DNA from: Motacilla alba alba
Taxonomy: Eukaryota; Chordata; Aves; Passeriformes; Motacillidae
DNA length: 64,000 bases
Assembly: GCF_015832195.1 (NCBI RefSeq)
Contig: NC_052018.1
Span: 27,060,115 to 27,124,114 of the forward strand
Direction: 5' to 3'
Shown: positions 40,501 to 53,100 of the stretch, piece after piece
How positions within the stretch are numbered: position 1 is the stretch's first letter
Layout of the letters: each line of letters begins with the position of its first letter
The notes under the pieces: model-generated
Seen by the model: the letters and a program-made list of their open reading frames with translations, nothing else
The model's database searches: none
Told to the model about the DNA's origin: nothing
Made by a program: the position numbers and the translations under genes

Positions 40501-43500
40501 GAAAACACTAATATAACATGAATTTACTCATGAACTGATCTGTACTTAAGGCATATTCTGTAAAAACTGAAAAACCTTAAGGCAGAATTATAAAATATTA
40601 TCCTCAGGAATGATTCTGGTTTGTTTTCTCTTCTATTTCTCACAATACTTCAGTTGATAACTATAACATTGAACTTGTTCATATAAAAATCTGTTGGCAG
40701 TAGCATCTGTTACACCATTCTTGTTTCATCTGTCAGGTTACTGAGACTTTTGCTGTATTTGTTTCATTAAAAGTGAGATTAATAGCTATAGGCATGTTAC
40801 TGTGAAGCTGATAGAATAGTCAGAGAGGATGATTTTATAATTATCAAATAATGGTCAAGCTCTTCATTGCTTTAGAGTTAATTTTTATAGGCAAATCACT
40901 TCAACTGAGAAACCTTTTTTCAAATGTTCCACTATTTCAAGCTTTGCATCATGCATTTTAAACAACTTTCATAGTGAGCTTTACCATGGTCTTCAATGAA
41001 CATTAAAAATGTGGGTGCTGGACAGGTCACATAATATGCTTAGCTTGGTAGTCACTGTAACATGCATGTTTTACTGGCTACAGATTTTGGGCTTTCATCA
41101 TATTACACTCAGATGCAGGAATTCCCTAGGAAACACTGTAAAAAGGAAGGTGTCACGTGAAAGTCAAGTTAAAGATTATCTGCTGTGTGGTCATCTATCA
41201 AGTCTGAAGACTGTGGACGCTGCTGATGAAGCAGCAGACAACCCAATCAATGTGTATGATGTTAAATAAATACATAAATAAATAAATATGTGCTCTACTG
41301 CTCTTGGAGTCTGAAAAACTGAGAGGAGAAAAAAAGAACATTGACTTCCATGTGCACATGTGTGCGAACTCTGAGTGATTTTTGGGATCCTATGTTGGAT
41401 CAGCATGGGTCTTTTTGGGACTGTGGTCTCACTAATGGGTTAAACTGATTGTCTTCCAAACACAAACGGCTCTGAGTTCAAAGTAATATGAGTCAGCTGC
41501 CTTATCACTAATACTACTGAAAATTTCTTCTCCTGATGTAGTTTGAAGCATGTTTCTATGGAGAGAACTTGAGAAAGCAGCCACTAAGGAATTTACACAA
41601 TCTCATGAGAGCTTTTCTCAGATTATTGTCCTAAAAACCTTCCCAAAGGTGATGCAGTGACTGTTAATTTTAGAACACTGACAATGAAGCTTTCCCCAAG
41701 CTCCAAGTATAGCATATCATGTTGATTTTTTAAATTTCCTTTTCCTCCTCCATATTCTCCTTGTATGAACTGTCTAGAATGAAGCAAGTTTATTTACTCT
41801 GAAGAAAAATTTCCCATAGAACGAAGTAAAAATACATTATAGCTCTCTGTGGTGGTCAGGAAACGTTAGTTCTAGTTTAAAGAATATTCAATAGTAATCA
41901 AAAAGAAAAAATAGTATTAGCACACTTGAGTATATATTTTGTTTTAAAGGGGAGTCCATTTATTAATCTAAAGTTCTGTTCTTATCATATCAGAATCAGA
42001 GTCCCCACTAAAGATCTATGATCTGAAATAACAAGAGATATCTTTTTTCTTTCAGTTGTCTTTGTTAGATTATGGGAGAAATAATTCAATTATTAATGTA
42101 ATTTAGAGTGGTATGAAAATAGTTATTCGAGAAAAATTAATTTGAAAAGAGCAATACCCTATATAGTCCAAGAGTCCCAAGTTCAGATCTTGTAAACTTT
42201 CTGGTTCTGATAGTCAGGAACTTCTCCATATTCATCATTAGTTTATATTGAATATCTTTGTGAAGGTAAAATGAATTTTAAAAGCGTAATTAATGGTGCC
42301 ATTCTCTTGAAGGACTTCTTTTAGAACAGGAGCTACAAACCACAAGGTTGGAACCTTATCCATATGGTAACTTGTAACAGCCCCATATTTTCACTAACAA
42401 TGAGAACTTATCATAGGCTTACAGGAGTGTCTGACTGGTTTAAAGACATCAGACATTTGCTATATAATTATAAATGTATAATTACCTATGATTTATACTC
42501 AAAGGGGTAAATGTAAGAAAGAATGAACTGATACATCAATGCTTTGTAAAGAATGAAGGAAACAGGAGAAGTTTATTCTTTATCCCCTTGGAAAGGTGAA
42601 CCTATCAGCATATTGAACTGGATATACTCTAGTGAAAGGCATCCTTCTTCACACCAGAGTAATGTTGCATGTAAAACCCCAAAACAGATTCAGATTGTTT
42701 AGACAGGATTGGGGTTGGAAGCTTTGCAACTTTTCAGCTTTCTTTTTTTTCAACTTTCTTCAGCTTTCTTCATCTTTATTCTTAACTTGTAAAAGAGTTA
42801 ATAGAAGCGACAACTAATTATGTCTATAGAAAAAAAAGAAAAAGGCCATGGAATCATAGGATAGTGAGGACTATGTTAAGAACTTTATTCCTGACTGTAA
42901 TAATATAAGTGCAATGTGGACTGTATAAAACTACTTTTTAACCCTGGAAATTGTTGAAACTTTAATAATTAAATAAATTAATGTATGTCAAATTAGAGTC
43001 TTTATTCTCAAAGAATGTTTTGGGACAATCACAACACATACTACACATTTGCTAATAAAAAGTTCCATTCTTTCTAAGGTCATTCTCATTGCAAGAGATG
43101 TTAAACTTTCTCAGTCCACTTGGATTCAGTCTTTATTTTCCCTATGAGAAAAGCAGATTTTACTGCCAGTAAAAGCTCCCACTGTGCTTAACATGGACGT
43201 TCTTATTAAGTGATAAATTATGTACTTGCTAAATCACAGTTGGTGGGGTGTGGCAGCCTTAAAGGAAAGGTTAATCTGTGGAATATCAGGCTACAATGAA
43301 TACAGTAAAATAACCAGAATGGCTAAACCTTGATGAAAATATATTAGAGCTAAGACACTCCTTTCTTTATTTTATTAACCTACCCAGTTGGAAATGATAT
43401 GCATTTCTTCACACACCAGTAGTGTGGGCAGAATTAAAGGAGGAGCAGGAATGTGTGTGTGTGTGCGTGTATGTGTGTGTGTGCTTGTGTCCTTGTAGAA

Positions 43501-45370
43501 CTGATGAAAAGCCACCATTCAGCTGTTTGCTAAAATAATCCATATTTGCAGTGAGATTTCATACAGAGGAAAGCTAACATCTGGTCAATCCTTTCTCAAA
43601 CAGAATCTCTCTAAGCTTTTTGCTAATAGTCCTTATCGATAAAGGAATAAGTTAAGACAGGTCCTTAGCTGATGTAAACTCCTATAATCTCAGTCTTGAC
43701 ATACCTCTCTGCTATCCAGGCACTCATTCAAAATCCAGGATACAAAAAAACACAGATTAATATCAGACACTACTTTCCTATTCTTCATTTACTTGTCCAG
43801 TGTTCTTGGTTTAAATTGGCTCCTGTGTGTGTGACTGTGTGTACATGACTGTGTTGAGAATCATGCTCATGAAAATGAAAGATTTTAATTAATAAAGTTT
43901 ACAAAATCAGTTAAGAGCTCACAAAATGCTACAGGAGAACAGGAGAAGGGAGCTGTTAAACACAGTTAACCCTTCTGTTATAAATGTTCTGTACCACTTT
44001 AGTTTAATATTTTAGGTACTATTTAAGACCTTTGCCCTTCCCAACTCTGATAATACAGAGAAAACACTCATAATGCAGAATTATGAGAACCTCATTAGCA
44101 GCCTGCTATTTCTTGTCAAGACCAACCTCCCTACTCCCCATAGTTTATTGCTAGAATCCCCAGGGATCATTTCACAGGGGCTGTCTTAGCTGATTCTTAG
44201 TGTTAATCATTTTGGCTATAAATTGTTAAAAAACAAGTGAAGTGTAACAAATTCCATTTCAGCCTATATTCTCAGTTTTTACAAATATATCAACACAGTT
44301 TCTCCTGTGTCTCACTTTTGTAGTCCTTTAGTTCAGTAAATATGGTATTGCTGAACAAGAAACCACAGGGTTTGTTCTTACACTGCAAGACTGTAGACTG
44401 AAGCTTATCAAGCCTGATTTGTCTGGACTTGTCTTAGGCTTGCCTAGAGCCTTGTTTTAGCTTTTATAGGTCTAATAGACTCATATCTAATTTGTTTGAG
44501 TTTTGATTTTCATTGTACAATGGTATGCTGATATGTCTCTTTTTATAATAATTCCAATATAGCTCAGACAGTGATAACAAATTCTATTCCAGTGACACTT
44601 TTTTTTTGTGCATAGAATGAATTATGGTGTATTATGGAACAAAATACTGGATAGCAGTTGAGATGATACATTTGAAACTGGGTGAAAATGTCTTTAGGAG
44701 TAATAAAATACAAGTTTCCAACATAAATAAAACACCACTTACATAAAAAAAAATTCAGATGTAACACAGAAAAGCAAAAGAAGCAAGGTATAGGACATAT
44801 TAGAAAATGCTTAAAAGTGTCCCCTATTATAAGCCCCTCAAGTACAAGGAAGAAGAAGCCCCCACTGCATTCCCTTGGCAAAGGATTCAGGATGACAATG
44901 CACCATAACCCCTTCTCCCTGAATGAAACACATGGAAGCATAAAGTTTGTAAGTTTCAAGCATTAAACTATTATTACCATGATTGAACTTCAGTATTTGG
45001 ACAACTTGCATGGTAAGTTTTAGTGCTTCTGTAACTGGACTAATATTACATTTTTGGCAAGATTTATGATTCCAATTAGAACTTACAATAAATTCTTGAC
45101 TTTACACACAAAGCATGTCTTTTGTCCAGTTGAGACACTGAATTTTTCAGATGACATACTAGTAGAAGCAAAAGGACTAAAATTTAATTGAACCTTTTTT
45201 TTCCTCAGATCTTTCGCATATCTGTAGTGCATTATACACCTATGGGCTCTGCTGGGTGCTTCTAGTACTAAGCACTATTAAATTTGGAAACACTGAAAAA
45301 ACTAATCCCTCTGTAACACAGACTAACTTACAAAAGTGAAGCAATAGTGTCACCTGGAAAAAATGCTGCT
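34556..45370. other. AT-rich upstream EYS intron, nothing recognised
   Basis: Nearly 11 kb without a recognisable exon or repeat family. Minor items are TATATG-type sequence at about 36838-36880, a T9 then A15 junction at 37492-37515, (ATAA)n at about 41262-41287, and (TG)n at 43452-43490. The part near 35510-35700 resembles an LTR tail, but I cannot place it. A 131-residue minus-strand open frame at 44564-44959 has no recognisable domain. Confidence 0.5.
43452..43490. repeat. (TG)n microsatellite, imperfect
   Basis: TG dinucleotides with a few C and A interruptions. Confidence 0.9.
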
Positions 45371-45894
45371 TCACAGAATATAAGGTTGGAAGCAACCTCA
45401 AGGATCATCTGATCCAACATTTCTTGGCAAAACACTGTTTGGACAAGATGCCTCAGCACCCTGTCCAGTTGAATCTTAAAAGTATCCATGTTGTCCAATC
45501 CATCACTTCCCTGTCAAGATTATTCTGATGGTCGATTGTTTTCATTTCAAAAAATTGTCCTCGTGTGTCCAACAAGAATCTCCTCAGGAGCAGCTTCTAC
45601 TCATGACCTCTCATCTTTTTCATGTGATTCCATGAAAAAAGAATCTCTCTGGGAGTCGCTGCTATCAGGACAACTCCACAGATAGTTAGAAACCCAGCTG
45701 TCCAAGAAGGAGTCACAAGTCTTTGGCTATTGTTCTCAAGGTTGTTTATTAATTGTTATCTAAAACATTTTCTGTCTGGCCTGCCGCGATCTGTTCAGCA
45801 GGTCAGCCAAAGGCACAATCCCGCCCACGAGGCTGGTGCTATCTGTTATACTAAAAACTGTGTGTACTATATTTACAATTCTGTTCCAATACCT

Positions 45895-45919
45895 ATTACC
45901 TATGTTAGACATAGGTAAT
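45895..45919. repeat. Perfect inverted repeat inside the LTR
   Basis: Ten-base arms ATTACCTATG and CATAGGTAAT flank a five-base loop TTAGA. Confidence 0.95.
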
Positions 45920-46028
45920 TCTATTCTAAACCAATCTAAAAGTGCCAACATCACTCAAATCATGGAGGCTAGGAAGAAGAAGGAAGAAAGACAAGGCACG
46001 TTCTGATTCTTCCATCTTAGAGCTTCAG

Positions 46029-46070
46029 ACCCCCATGTACAAAGTCCCAAACCCCCATGTACAAAATCCT
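46029..46070. repeat. Two-copy tandem repeat inside the LTR
   Basis: Two copies of a roughly 21-base unit, CCCCCATGTACAAARTCC, sit side by side. Confidence 0.9.
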
Positions 46071-46402
46071 AAAATTTTTCCCTTCAGCCTGTGATCACTA
46101 CTACTGTGCTGTCTAAAATTTTGTGACTTCTAATTCTTCATACAGAGTTGGTAATTTGCTCCATGGGCTAAGATTGAAACCCCACGTGTCTTTGGCTGCA
46201 TGGCAGGGTCTCGGAGCCCCCTGCCAGGGGCTTGGGCCATCCAGGGCACCCAGAGGGGTGTCCTGGGATCCGACAAGTCTCCACGTTCTTTGTAGCCACC
46301 CTTTGGATACTGGAACATGGTAATAAGAGCCTGTAAGCCTCTCACCTAAGCCTTCTTTTCTCAAAACTGACCATATTCCGTTCTCTTAGCTTTTCATAAG
46401 GC

Positions 46403-49329
46403 AAGCTTACCAGTCCACAATCATGACTAATAAATAACTGCTACTGTTTATTTGGCTGATGTGAGAAACACTAAACAAAAAGTTTTCCCATATGGTGGTC
46501 AGGGGAGAAGGCTGGTGAGCTACCACAGCAAGAACAAACTGTGATATATAAAAAAATGCCTTTAATGACTAGGAAAAACTCATTTAAAATGAAACCTGTT
46601 CCTTTAGATTTCCCAAAAGCATGATGAGACAACATTGCAATCTGTCCAGATTACTAGCATCCACAGTGGTTTCTGTGGTGCAGACATTTTAGGAGAGCAT
46701 ATAGCTTCATTTAATAGTAGTAGAAAACACTGTCAAGTCAGTTTATTTATCAGGGGACACATTTGACTGCCTTCAATGTAGTTAAAACTCTTAAAAACAG
46801 CATTTCCACAGAAAAAGTCAGAGCATCTTTGCGAAAGAATGGACAAAGGTATAATAGTTCTTGGACAGCTAAAAACACAATAAAAGATATTAATGGGAGA
46901 AGAAAGAACTGGGAAGAACCATCTTAGTGCAAACATTCTATTGACTGTGTTATTTGTAAAGTACTTATTCCTTATTCCAGATGACTGTTGAAGAATCATG
47001 TAGACCAATACTGCATGCTGCTTCTTGGAAAGATTGTATAGGTGTTAATGGGCATGAAGTAAGAGGTGATTTTTAACTAAAAGCTCCACATGATAACTAG
47101 AACCTTAGTTTTTCTTATACTTATACTGTATAATTGCAAGATCCTGCATAGAAACAAAAAAATCTCTAGACTTTACAAATAATGTATACCGTCCATAACA
47201 CATGTACAGACAGTAAAGCTCTTGGTTAAAGCAGAAAGCTAAAACAGATATTAAGGATAAACAAGAACATGTATTGAAACTGTTACTCACAATTTCTAGT
47301 GTAGATGAAATAAAAAATGTCACTTTCCCCCCATATTTTCAAATCTTTCTTTTTTCTTAGCACAGGATATTCCCCTTCAGAGCAAGCATACCTATTACAT
47401 ACAAGAAGGAAAAATTTACATCTTGCACTGTCTAGTATCTTAGGAATATTAATGACTATCTAGGCTAAGTTACCAATGCTGCTGGAAACGGATCATACCT
47501 AGCTCCTGATTAAAGCTAAGAATTGGATTCCTCTTCCCATTCCCATTCCCTCACCCTGAAATGGATGGAATGAGCATAATCGTAAAGATGCTGCTACATA
47601 GTGCTCAGTTATAAACTGTATTTGTAAAGTTTTTTTGTGGAAGTAATGTGTTATCTACCTTAATCCATCTCTTTTCACTCCCACTGACATTTATGTTCTC
47701 TTGTCTACTTGAAGCACTCCTATTACAATGCAACTATTTTCCTATCTTCTTGGACTAAATTGGAGGTTCTTTTCAAATCGTTATCTGCCTAAGTGCATCT
47801 CCAACCTTGATATCTGCCTTATCTACTCAAATTTGTGTTTTCTACTTGTTAAACTCTGTTTAGAACATTTATACTCACTAAAGGTTTAATTCTTGCTGTC
47901 TGTGGTGAGTAGTGCCTTGTGCTTATTTTTTTCCCAGTGTTTGGTTGCTAGCTATAGTGCTATGGGTGGGATTCAGTCACCTGCATAGAGATACCAAGGA
48001 GCCATTTCAGCAGTCTAATGTATTCCATCAAGCTTTCTGCTACATTTCCAGAAGTTCTTAGCTTTCCCAGAGGTCCCATACCATAGTTACCACCCTCTGT
48101 GTGTCGCAGGTTCAGAAGGTTATGATTACACAGCACCTACTGTCCTGCAATGAATGTGGTTTATGCCTTTAACAGTAGAATACAGTTGACATATATTGAC
48201 CTGGCACTGCAAGGTCTCAAGATTTGTCTCACTCATTTGGGTCTGAACTGGATTTGCTTTGTTGGAGCATCTGTGCTGTTCTCAGTGACTGCTGCTTCCC
48301 TCATTCCAGTTCCAGCTCTGGGGATGCCCCTCTAGGGACAGTGTCATACTCACTCCCCAGGTGACTGCCAGAAAAATCACAGGCTTTTGTGTGTGAGTGG
48401 CTGCATTAAAGAAACCCAAGGGGACCCAAACAAGGAGAAGAAAGAAGCCCCTGCCAGTAGCAGGGGGGTTCTGTTCTTTCTCACAGAGAAGTCATCAGCA
48501 TCCTCATGGCTTGTCACAGCCTACACCACATTTTGTGTAAGAAAGACTTTAAATGTCAGCCTTTATTGTATGGAGAAACATTGGAAGTGTGAGTATAACA
48601 CCAAATAAAAGGCCAGCTATTAAAAAGAAAAAAAAAAAAGGAAATTATACAACGACGCTAATTGCATTTGCTAATGTGTTTTTCAGTATTAACTAGACAA
48701 TTCAGAGCACCAGAATGTTAAAACTAGTTCATGGCTCCACTACATATTTTGTGTTCTTTTTCTAACCCAACACTGATTGCAAACCTTTCTAGACAATGAA
48801 ATGCTGCCCACAGGACAGCTCCCATGCCTTCAGTCACTTCCATTGCATTCCACAGCTCAATCCACAGTCCAAAATGCAGTGCTGTGCCTGACTTTATCTG
48901 ATGAGTTGAAAAGCTTGAAGCTACTGTAACACCATGTCTGAAGAAAGTGATACTGGAAGTTAAGATCTCATGATTGCACTCAGGAACAACAATCAGCATT
49001 TGCATCCAAAGATTTGATTTAACTGATATGCTGTACTTTTATTCATTTTTTTCCTGGCACTCACAGAGCTATCATAAATATCTGTTAAGAATACCCAACA
49101 CTGCTTTTATTTATTTTATAACTTTCTCAGGCCTTAGTCTCTTGACTCAGCCATGTCCTTGGTCCTCAGTGCTCACGAAGGTGAGCCACTTCTCAGGCAC
49201 ACCGTGAGTTCACAGAAAGGAGAAACACATAGGGGTGGCTTAGAATTCCCTGAAAACATTCAGGAAAATGCTCTTTAAACAGGTCATGGCTTTGTAATAA
49301 AATTTATTTCATGAGTAGCAAGTTTGGTG
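46403..49329. other. Intron-like DNA, nothing recognised
   Basis: No exon or repeat family was recognised. The part from about 47950 to 48560 is somewhat less AT-rich. Open frames there have no domain. Confidence 0.5.
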
Positions 49330-50160
49330 TGTGTCTGTCCACTATAAAAATTGGCTGATGGGGAGTGAGTGGGGGAAAGTGGAGACTTGGAAAAGAGGGG
49401 CACCCTTCTCTTCCCTTCCCCACCAGCTGACCTACCAGGGAAGAGCTAACAAGCAGGATCCCACCTATCAGGGAGAGGTTCAGAGAAGCCATTAGCTATG
49501 GAAGGCCCTGGAAGCTGCCAGAAGGGGTGGATAACCACACCTTGGATCCATGACATGGCTAACCCAGAGCAAGGGATAACCTGCCTCAGCAGTGTTGGAA
49601 CTCTGCAGGGTAAGGAAAGGCTGCTGGATGAAACAGAAAAAAACAAACGAGTCAACCTGGCCCCCAACCTCAGCTCTGAAAAAAAAAAAAAAAAATCACA
49701 AAAACAAGACAAAAAATAAAATAAGCATAAATATCTCCCACAAACAATTTGAGAGGAACACAAGAATTTAAAAAAAAATTTACAAACTGCCTGCGAATGG
49801 GATGTCCACCCTAAAAGCTGGTCTCATAAGAGGGGAAAATCCCTATGCAAACCTGCCAAAAAAAAAATTCCCTTTCTGCCCTTCTCCTGCACCTGGAAGC
49901 ACTACCTGGATGTACCACCTTGAGAGTTAATGCCATGTGCTTGCACAAATAGAGGTTGATGAAGGCGAAAACACCTTCCCAAAGTGGCACTGGAGGTGGA
50001 GTACAAATGTGTTGAGTCCATGTTCTGGTGCATCCCCAGAGGAGTTTTGGCCAGATGTCAACCAGAAATGTCCTCCTTTTTCCTCACTCTGTGCTGAGGC
50101 TGAGCTAGGTCAGGAGAGACTGAGGAAAGTTCAGCTTCTGTAAAGTTTCCTCTGGGATTA
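49330..50160. other. Unidentified GC-richer block with an internal poly-A run
   Basis: This segment is clearly richer in G and C than its flanks and holds a 17-base A run at 49679-49695. No CR1 signature, LTR ends or known protein could be recognised. It could be an old LTR, a retroposed transcript (the A run as its tail) or part of a non-coding exon. Open frames on both strands are short and lack domains. Confidence 0.35.
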
Positions 50161-53100
50161 CCACAAACAAAACCCTTTTGGGGAGATGTTTTGCCAGAAG
50201 AGAACACTAACCTGATTCTTCCTCCTCATTTCAGTGACTCAAATTACTGAAAACCATATGTCCAGCTCTGAACTCAAACCCTTTTTTTGCCCAAACCCCA
50301 CACCAAACTTCAGTCTCCCCAAACCTTCTACAGTACATTTTTCAGTTGTGTAAAAGAGGCCCCAGACATGTATTTTATTGTTTTCACTGACTCTGACACT
50401 ATGCTGAGACATACAGAAAGGTCCAAATTGCTTCAACCTTTACAATGTTTATGCCTGCCTTACACTGCTGTTCTCTTACTCTGGACAATTAGGAATGCTG
50501 GGACCTTGCACGACTAAACTGATCTGCTCATTCTTTTGAAGTCAGTAACTGCTCACTAGATAGAAGCCATAAGTAATATGTTTCTCTTTGTGCCTCTTGC
50601 TGACAACAAGAAAAACATTAATTTAACTTCTTTGGCTGAATGTGAACTAAAGCCTTAAAAAGAAAATGACTTCGCTGTTGCTGCTCTACAACTCTCAAAG
50701 AGAAATGAAATACTGCAGGGATTCTAGAACAGTGACTTTCACAGAAGAGAATAATTTCAGATACAATGTGCCAAGCCATAAAAAAATACTAGTTCAGCTT
50801 TTATGCATATTATGTCTCCTTGACCCTGTTCAATTCTTAAAAGGATACATATATTTACAGGACTTAACAAACATTTTATTTCCAGCTGATTTCTCTCTGG
50901 CAAAAAAAAACACTATTGAAGTCTTACTTTTATTTTTTTTTTTCCTATAGACTCAGAATCACACTACTGATAGATTTATTGCTGTCACTGTTATTATCAT
51001 TTGAATGAATGTAACATCAAAATAGCCAGTTCACAATCTGTGAGTCTGTACACATGATAAGAGAAAATGGTAGCAATATAAATAGATGAAGCCAGAGGAA
51101 TGGGAGCGCAGTCAAAGAGAAGTGAGATACTCAAGGTCATGCAAAGTACAAGTGAGAAAGAACTGAAGTTTTATCCCCATAAAAATTTCTGAAGCATTCC
51201 ATATGGCTGCCTTTTTGAAAGTAACATAAACAAGTTGCCAAATTAGAACAATCTAAATTTAGGATGTTATTCTACATAATGGAATGTAGCTCGAGCTTAA
51301 TTTTTTCAGTGAATCTGTAGTAACTGCTAATCTGATCTGTCATAAACACAGAACAATCAGAAGTAATAATTAGTAATTGATTAATTCTGATGTTGGTGTA
51401 TGATGATTTATGTTATATTTCATAACAGTACCTTATAGAACATTCAGCAGCAATGCAAATGATTAACCAACATTAGAAGAGGGGACATTGTTGTATAAAT
51501 GAACTTCTGCCTTTTTTTACATATATAGATAATAGCGCAATATACACTGAACTAATTCATAACTGAGTATGTTTATTAGGATATGTAATAATTTCAGATT
51601 TTTACAACTGATTTTTTTATGCTAATTATCAGGAAAAAATAAGCCATTCCTTGTGTTTTTAGGCTGCCTTTCTTAAAAACATTCCACAGATGGCATTTTT
51701 GAGTAGTGCTCTGCAGTAATGAGTTATAAAAGTTGCATAGAGGCTTATGAACCCCAGTTAATATTTAAAGAATGCTTTCAGTGGCAGCAGGAAATGATCC
51801 ATCTATGTCAATAGTAGAAAATAGCAGCAACAAAAGTTTCCTTGGGAGGTCTGCCCTTTTGAACGCAGGGCAGTTCACACGTCTTGTAGAGAACTGTTCA
51901 ATGGGTACCCTGGGTGCACACAGTGCTTCCTCTTTTGTTTAGGCTCTATCCATCATACTTCAAATTTTCCATATCTCTTCATTAAGTGTAATGCAGTTAA
52001 CCTGTGTGATAGTTTGCACTCTCCTAACCTAAAGAAGAAATATCTCTTACTGCCCTAACTCCTGATTGTATTTGTATACCTGTTATTCAAAACTAGTTTT
52101 GATAATAGCTTAGGTCTTTTACAAGTTTAAACAGAGAGTATACATACACATTAAGATTTTTTGATTGAAATAAAAACAGAAACTGGGAGTTTGGCTTGAC
52201 AAATATCTCTGCAATCACTGTTTTACATTTTTGGCTTTTCTAAGTCCAATGTGTCAGTTGAAAAAGACCCAACATTCATTTTTCTAAATACAGGTGTCAT
52301 TCTATATTGCTATACCTAAAAATCAATCAAAAAAAATTAAAGTATATATAATATGGGGATAAAATAAATTTCTTGCTACAGTAGAATTCTCCTGTCATTA
52401 AAAAATGTTGATCTGTTAAAGACAGAAACTGAAAACAAAATTTTAAATGTGGAAGTTTCATATTTTTCAGTGTTCCTTCTCTCTTTGTGGAAATAAAGTC
52501 TTATTCTTAAGTGTGCACAAACATAGGCTTTTAAGGTAGAATAAATCCCTGCAGGTACATAGGCTTTTCCAGGTAAACATTCTAAAACAGGAAAGTGATG
52601 AAATCTTTCAAGAGCAATCACTTTCTTTTTTTAAAAAAAATAAGTGGAAACTATATCTCTTTGTGTACATTATTAATGCTCTTTCATTTTTAAATACGTA
52701 TTTGCACTTACATCCATATAAACACCTGTGTGCACATTTAAACTGACTCTATACAAGGAAAGTGATTTGCCATTACAAATGCTAACGTTTGCAGATGTCT
52801 GTTACAATTTTAGCACTATGTGTCAGGAGAAGTGCATTTGAAAGCATTTATTTTCTGTTCTGAGTGTTGACTTCTGAATGAATTACAAGTTATCATTCTA
52901 TACAGATTCTCCAGAAATGATTAAGAAAGCGCCTCAAATATTTTAATACTTGGAAATATCCAGACATTAAATCTTCTAAATTCATGAAACCTCTTTCTAG
53001 GGCAGGTACTTGATTTATGTATGCAAATGTCTGCAACTTGAAAAGTGCGTGTGCATATCTAAGCACATGTATTATTGCTGTGACCGATGCTTTGATTTAA

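Larger units (their letters stand above)
45650..46275 (-). mobile_element. Solo LTR of an endogenous retrovirus, nested in a CR1
   Basis: On the minus strand it starts TGTCGGATCCCAGGACACCC and ends GCGACTCCCA, giving the expected TG...CA ends over 626 bases. AATAAA on the minus strand (plus TTTATT at 45745-45750) lies about 95 bases before its end, as in LTRs. It interrupts a CR1. No internal retroviral sequence is next to it, so it is a solo LTR. A target duplication is not exact (ATCTC versus GTCTC). Confidence 0.8.
45371..46402 (-). mobile_element. CR1 LINE 3' fragment split by an LTR insertion
   Basis: The plus strand opens TCACAGAATATAAGGTTGG, the reverse complement of a CR1 3' end, and continues with AAGGATCATCTGATCCAAC. 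After the LTR at 45650-46275 the CR1 resumes with AGTCTCCACGTTCTTTGTAG, then CCACCCTTTGGATACTGGAA and CATGGTAATAAG. Both halves belong to one element once the LTR is removed. The distal end is approximate. Confidence 0.85.

Noticed and set aside
46113..46364. Overlapping open frames on both strands at 46113-46364
   Set aside because: They fall inside the solo LTR and its CR1 flank, which are non-coding.
48724..49005. 93-codon minus-strand open frame with protein-like composition
   Set aside because: No domain or splice context recognised; not supportable as a gene.
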